Shown here one piece after another: positions 60,093-64,000 of a stretch of DNA of 64,000 bases (positions are counted from its first letter, which is position 1; each line of letters starts with the position of its first letter). The notes below the pieces were generated by a model that ran no database searches, had not been told where the DNA came from, and saw nothing but the letters and a program-made list of their open reading frames with translations. The translations under genes and the position numbers were made by a program. Source of the stretch: CALZKI01 sp964567585 (GTDB lineage: Bacteria; Bacillota; Clostridia; Lachnospirales; Lachnospiraceae); assembly GCA_964567585.1 (NCBI GenBank), contig CAZMND010000003.1:1-64000 (forward strand). The letters run 5' to 3'.

Positions 60093-60410
60093 ATGAATAC
60101 AGATAAAGAAACATTAGGTAAAAACTTAGCGGGCAAGACTCTTGCTTATGCAGCTCTTGATGAAATCCCAACACCCAAAGCAGATGCAAAAGAAATTGTC
60201 GGTCTTGTAAAATCCGGCGGAAAGATTACAGGATATCAGCTCTCCGATGGTCAAATGGTATCAAAAGAAGAAGGAGTTGCTATGGCAAAAAACGGAGACA
60301 TCCAAGGCGTTGGTGTGGCTCATCGTAAAGACTCCGAATATTTGAAAGCCCTTCCTGACGGAAAAGAAGATAACAACCTAGGCAATCTGCCATCAGTAAG
60401 CAAATTATGA
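60093..60410 (+). CDS. DUF3892 family small protein
   Basis: A 105-residue protein with the DUF3892 pattern: ITGYQLSDGQMVSKEEGVAMAKNGDIQGVGVAHRKDSEYLKALPDG, ending NNLGNLPSV. The role of the family is unknown. The start is set at 60093 (MNTDKETLGKN): GGAG lies 7 bases upstream, and the ATG at 60081 contains part of that same site. It is monocistronic in a gap between divergent or convergent genes. Confidence 0.85.
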   Translation: MNTDKETLGKNLAGKTLAYAALDEIPTPKADAKEIVGLVKSGGKITGYQLSDGQMVSKEEGVAMAKNGDIQGVGVAHRKDSEYLKALPDGKEDNNLGNLPSVSKL

Positions 60411-60423
60411 CCTATAATAATTT

Positions 60424-60458
60424 GAGGTAGTTCTGTCATCACCTGCCAAAACTACCTC
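60424..60458. terminator. Weak terminator-like hairpin between DUF3892 and MCP genes
   Basis: A perfect 9-bp stem (60424-60432 with 60450-60458) has a large 17-base loop and poor T runs. It could serve both convergent genes. Confidence 0.45.
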
Positions 60459-60467
60459 TCTTGCCAA

Positions 60468-61784
60468 TTATTTGCCCAAAATATTTTCTTTTACCACGTC
60501 TTTTACTGCATCTTCTCCGAACTTTTCAATATATCCTATCAATTCCTTTGAAACGCTTACTACCACCTCAGTAGATTTATTACACTCATCCACAACCTGA
60601 ATCAATTCTTCTACACTTTCAGTCGTAATCTCTGCACTGGTAGCATTCTGTTTTGAAGTTTCCGCTAATAAATCCACTTCGTTCTCAATTACTTCTTTAT
60701 GTAAATTCAAATCATTCATTTCATCAACTATTTTGCTAATTGCATTACTTACCTTAGAAACTTCGCTATTCAATGAACCAAATATCTCTTCTGTATCCTT
60801 GATTTTCTCATTCTGTTTTAAGAATGCTTCAGATACCTCTTTTGTAATCTCTACACTTACATTAGAATTATCCAAGAGTGTTGATACTACATTTTCAATC
60901 TGCTCTGTAGATTCTTTTGACTGATCAGCTAATTTTCTTATTTCTTCTGCAACAACGGCAAAGCCTTTTCCATGTTCTCCGGCTCTGGCCGCTTCAATAC
61001 TTGCATTCAATGCAAGTAAATTGGTCTGTGAAGAAATACCTGCAATAATTTCTGTTGCAGAGCGGATTTTTTGTGCAGACTGATTCGTCAATTCAGTCTG
61101 TTGTCTTACATTTTCAATAGCTTCGCTATTTTTCCGACTGATTGCCATAAGCTCATCTAAAATATCTTCAACGGCTTTATCATAGTTCTTCATCCGTTCC
61201 GCACTATCTGCTAAGTTTTCTACGTTTTCAGTAATATTTTCAATTGCAGAACTAATTGCATCAACCTTTTCTTTCATTTTAGCAACCTGTTCTACCTGTG
61301 TCACAGCATTGGCTGCAATAACTTCAACCTCGCCTTCTGCATTTTCCACTGCAACTGACATATTACTAAAAATATTTCCAAATTCATCCGATACTTCACC
61401 CAGTTCTGCTGAAGCCTTTCTAATACCCGTAACTACACTGGTAATAGCCTCTATTGTCTCCTGCATATAACGAGCAATCTCACCAATTTCATCGTTACGC
61501 TTTGCCATTTTCTGCATTCCCAAATCCATTGCTACATCTGTACCATCTTTCATACCGCCGAATATAGATATAAATTTACCGACAAAGAAGCGCATCATTA
61601 AAAAAATGGACACAAGCACAATTAAAAGAATACCTATAATTGATATAGCTGCTATTGTAGAATTAATTATATCCTTGTCTACAAGCTTCAACATAAAAAT
61701 AATCCATAGGACAGTTAAAACAAATCCAATGCTCATCCCCAGTATAATTTTGTTCCGTAACTTACTTTTCTTTTTTACATCCAT
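60468..61784 (-). CDS. Methyl-accepting chemotaxis protein without a large sensor domain
   Basis: A 438-residue MCP. Two TM helices lie close together at about 12-35 and 43-65, leaving almost no extracellular domain. A HAMP-like linker and the signalling hairpin follow; the tip is EIAGISSQTNLLALNASIEAARAGEHGKGFAVVAEEIRKLA. It would pass signals to CheA/CheW, perhaps sensing membrane state or an inner partner. The start is set at 61784 (MDVKKKSKL): AAGGAGG lies upstream, while the codon at 61838 has none. No che gene is adjacent. Confidence 0.9.
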   Translation of the reverse strand: MDVKKKSKLRNKIILGMSIGFVLTVLWIIFMLKLVDKDIINSTIAAISIIGILLIVLVSIFLMMRFFVGKFISIFGGMKDGTDVAMDLGMQKMAKRNDEIGEIARYMQETIEAITSVVTGIRKASAELGEVSDEFGNIFSNMSVAVENAEGEVEVIAANAVTQVEQVAKMKEKVDAISSAIENITENVENLADSAERMKNYDKAVEDILDELMAISRKNSEAIENVRQQTELTNQSAQKIRSATEIIAGISSQTNLLALNASIEAARAGEHGKGFAVVAEEIRKLADQSKESTEQIENVVSTLLDNSNVSVEITKEVSEAFLKQNEKIKDTEEIFGSLNSEVSKVSNAISKIVDEMNDLNLHKEVIENEVDLLAETSKQNATSAEITTESVEELIQVVDECNKSTEVVVSVSKELIGYIEKFGEDAVKDVVKENILGK

Positions 61785-61900
61785 TATTTGTTCCTCCTTG
61801 TGGCCTGCTTTCAAATATTTTATTGTTATTTCAACCAAACTATAATTTATTCTAATTGTACTATACCCGAGACAAAATGTACAGAAAAAACCTCTTTTAA

Positions 61901-62599
61901 TTATCTTGGGAAAGAACCATTATTTAAGTCGATACAAACACCGTTAATATACTCCGGCGAATCTGTTCCAAGCCAGAATACTGTCCCCGCAATTTCCTCC
62001 GGCTTTGCAAACCGATTGGTATAAGTATTGGCTTTCATTGCAGCCTTTCTGGCTTCCGGAATCACATCCATCATATCCGTTAGTGTAGGTCCCGGCGCAA
62101 CTGCGTTAATGATGATACCATCTTTTGCAAACAACTTGGCAAAACTTTTTGTAGCGTTAATAATACCGGCTTTGGAAACTCCGTACCAGATATCCGGATG
62201 TCCGATTTGTCCCGCCACCGATGCAAGTGAAATGATTCTTCCGGATTTTGCCTTAATCATCTCATCCGCAAACTGTGTAATAAACTCAATCGGAGCATAT
62301 AAATTGACATTCATAAGTCTTTCTTTATTTTCCTCGGGATATTCATTATACGGAAGTGAGTACATAATTCCGGCATTATTCACAAGCACATCCACATAAC
62401 CGACCTTCTGCGCCAATGCTTTAATTTCCGATATATGACTTACATCAAACTGTATCATTTCCACATTCTCGTTGTCTTTTAGAGGAAAACCCACAAAATC
62501 CCTGGCAACCACAATCACCTTGTACCCTGCTTCTAAAAACAGTTTTGTAGTCTCAAGTCCGATCCCTTTATTTCCACCTGTAATTAAAACTTTTTTCAT
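61901..62599 (-). CDS. SDR-family oxidoreductase
   Basis: A 232-residue short-chain dehydrogenase. The NAD(P) loop is TGGNKGIGLETT, then NNAGIM, catalytic Ser in ISLASVAGQ and the YGVSK pair. It resembles 3-oxoacyl-ACP reductase-like proteins, but its substrate is unknown. The ATG overlaps the stop of the RsgA-fusion gene by 4 bases (ATGA), so the two are translated together. Confidence 0.88.
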   Translation of the reverse strand: MKKVLITGGNKGIGLETTKLFLEAGYKVIVVARDFVGFPLKDNENVEMIQFDVSHISEIKALAQKVGYVDVLVNNAGIMYSLPYNEYPEENKERLMNVNLYAPIEFITQFADEMIKAKSGRIISLASVAGQIGHPDIWYGVSKAGIINATKSFAKLFAKDGIIINAVAPGPTLTDMMDVIPEARKAAMKANTYTNRFAKPEEIAGTVFWLGTDSPEYINGVCIDLNNGSFPR

Positions 62600-64000
62600 C
62601 TCATCCCTTCCTTTCCAAGCCTCTCATATAATTCTAACCTATCTTCTGATAAGATTCCACTCAAAATTGCAGCTTTGACCGCACATCCCGGTTCTGATTT
62701 GTGGGTACAATTTCGAAATTTGCACTGACTAGACAAGTCAACTATATCTGAAAATGTCTCATCCAGCCCTTGCGTCACTTCAGACATCCCAAGTTCTCTC
62801 ATCCCCGGTGTATCGATTATCGTAACACCGGATTCAAGTACAAACATCTGTCTATATGTCGTTGTATGGCGCCCTTTTGAGTCCTTTTCCCTTACACTCT
62901 TGGTCACCATAATTTCTTTACCGACCAAAGCATTCACAAGAGTGGATTTTCCTACCCCTGATGAACCAAGTAAGGCAATTGTTTTTCCGGGCTTCAAATA
63001 TTGACTCAACCCGTCAATACCTGTTTTATTAACGGCTGCAACTGCGTGTACACTTGTATTAGGTACCGCTTCTTCAATTTTTTTCACATAGTCCCCGATA
63101 TTTTCGCACATATCCGCCTTGGTAAGAATAATAACCGGTGTTGCATTCCCCTGTCTTGTCATTGTGGTATAGCGTAATACTCTATTCACACTAAAATCAT
63201 AATTGAGCGATGTTACAATAAATACATAGTCCACATTCGCAACCATTTCCTGCTCTTCCACTTTTCTCACTGCGTGATCTCTTGGAAATGGTCTTTTCAA
63301 AATGCTCTTTCGTTCACAAACTTCCAAAATTCTGGAGTCACCTTTTGTATTATAGTCAAATGTCACATAATCACCAACCACTGGAAATCTTTGCTTTCCA
63401 TTATAGAAACTTCCTTTCAGTTTCGCCGGAATTTGTGCCTCCCAAAATTGTATGGTATATTGATTTTTCTGTACGTTACAAATCCGTCCCAGTTTCTCTT
63501 TATGAAGCCACTGGCATTTGAGTTTTAATGGTTCATAATATGGAAATTGCTTGGTAAATTCCCAAATTTCTGTTTCATCCTCACACTGCTCAATAATATC
63601 CGCTTCCTTGAATTTTCCGCAGATACCTGCAAAACCATTTTCCGAAAGTTCATAGGCCATGAATGCATCAAAGTTATTACCTTCCCAATCTGTAATACCG
63701 TATTTTGCAGCATCTACAAAGCCATATCTCGGATAATATTCCGGCTCCCCAAATATACAAATTCCCGGATAACCCGCTTCTTTTGCAAGGCGCATAGTCT
63801 CTTTTAAGAGCATTCCACCAATTCCATAGGACTGTGCTAACGGTTCAACCGCCAGCGGTCCGAAGGTAATAACTTCGTGTCCGGTATCACCATCATACAC
63901 ATAAGCCTTCGAGTACATAATCACACCCACAATTTTCCCATCTATTTCGGCTACCCGGCTTATTTCGTGCAAATATGCATCTGATTTCCTCAGCTTATGA
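62596..64000 (-). CDS. rsgA: GNAT-RsgA fusion, N-terminus outside window
   Basis: The frame stays open to the window edge, so the true start is beyond 64000 (the codon at 63972 is a TTG). The first 110 or so residues match a YhbS-like GNAT (AEIDGKIVGVIMYS, VEPLAQSYGIGGMLL, EPEYYPRYGF). The rest is RsgA: OB-fold RICNVQKNQYTIQF, circularly permuted GTPase with G4 TKAD and G1 GSSGVGKST, DTPGMRELG and the zinc site CKFRNCTHKSEPGC. RsgA checks late 30S maturation. An in-frame join of both is unusual. The gene couples to the SDR gene downstream. Confidence 0.88.
   Translation of the reverse strand, partial: HKLRKSDAYLHEISRVAEIDGKIVGVIMYSKAYVYDGDTGHEVITFGPLAVEPLAQSYGIGGMLLKETMRLAKEAGYPGICIFGEPEYYPRYGFVDAAKYGITDWEGNNFDAFMAYELSENGFAGICGKFKEADIIEQCEDETEIWEFTKQFPYYEPLKLKCQWLHKEKLGRICNVQKNQYTIQFWEAQIPAKLKGSFYNGKQRFPVVGDYVTFDYNTKGDSRILEVCERKSILKRPFPRDHAVRKVEEQEMVANVDYVFIVTSLNYDFSVNRVLRYTTMTRQGNATPVIILTKADMCENIGDYVKKIEEAVPNTSVHAVAAVNKTGIDGLSQYLKPGKTIALLGSSGVGKSTLVNALVGKEIMVTKSVREKDSKGRHTTTYRQMFVLESGVTIIDTPGMRELGMSEVTQGLDETFSDIVDLSSQCKFRNCTHKSEPGCAVKAAILSGILSEDRLELYERLGKEGMR

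Noticed and set aside
1..64000. tRNA, rRNA, CRISPR arrays, insertion sequences
   Set aside because: Reading the gaps gave no cloverleaf with TTCRA arm, no regularly spaced repeats and no transposase; a computed scan could still find something missed.

Overview
The window looks like chromosomal DNA of a low-GC, anaerobic, spore-forming Lachnospiraceae-type Firmicute, probably motile and from the gut. The basis is mixed. Five spoVA genes and a Csp-like subtilase indicate sporulation and germination. An MCP and a CheX-CheY-like protein indicate chemotaxis. GH36, GH53 and a decayed GH3 indicate use of plant sugars. DUF5721, a CarD-family regulator, NCS2 and BioY proteins fit the group. Shine-Dalgarno sites are strong (GGAGG type). 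I saw no rRNA, tRNA, CRISPR array, insertion sequence or prophage.

Layout. 1-5.1 kb: argG 3' end, a DUF1294 protein, a LytTR regulator, a DegV protein, small unknowns, spoVAE and an EamA exporter. 5.1-13.7 kb: RidA, a two-gene heterodimeric ABC exporter, a CheX/receiver fusion, spoVAD, ilvE and unknowns. 13.8-17.2 kb: an ABC-F ATPase, bioY behind a BirA-type operator, and a methyltransferase. 17.2-25.6 kb is one long minus-strand run: a membrane-anchored amidase-like protein, spoVAA-AB-AC, a soluble VirD4/TraG-like ATPase, a two-module AAA+ ATPase, glf, and a GH3 pseudogene. 25.7-35.5 kb: plsY, an NCS2 purine permease, a DedA-like protein, a CarD-family regulator, a ZIP transporter, a nuclease-like unknown, an AI-2E-type permease, an RNA methyltransferase, thioredoxin, tcdA and an HD-GYP protein. 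35.6-43.7 kb: Csp-like protease, LysR, M18 peptidase, GH53, GtrA, an EamA plus MarR-GNAT operon and a metal-binding protein. 44.2-54.7 kb: TlpA/CcdA, an MMPL exporter overlapping a large GLUG-repeat surface protein, DUF554, MBL hydrolase, SDR, and a GNAT behind a LexA box. 54.7-64 kb: an XRE-repeat protein, a lipoprotein phosphoesterase, a 23-codon ORF with its own promoter and terminator, GH36, an epimerase remnant, DUF3892, an MCP, an SDR and a GNAT-RsgA fusion cut by the window edge.

Most notable points. (1) The split-off spoVAD and spoVAE genes share one leader design. A terminator-like hairpin holds the Shine-Dalgarno in its 3' arm, and a sigma-G-like promoter within it would start transcripts in the loop, giving mRNA without the masking arm. 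(2) A TM-less VirD4-like ATPase and a two-module AAA+ ATPase follow spoVAC with no other conjugation genes. (3) A LexA-box promoter drives an ORF whose first 30 residues resemble holin-like toxin peptides, fused in frame to a GNAT. (4) A 23-aa, three-cysteine ORF is a complete isolated transcription unit. (5) An MMPL exporter is translationally coupled to a GLUG surface protein containing a helical insert. All functional statements are inferred from sequence and family knowledge; no database search was run.
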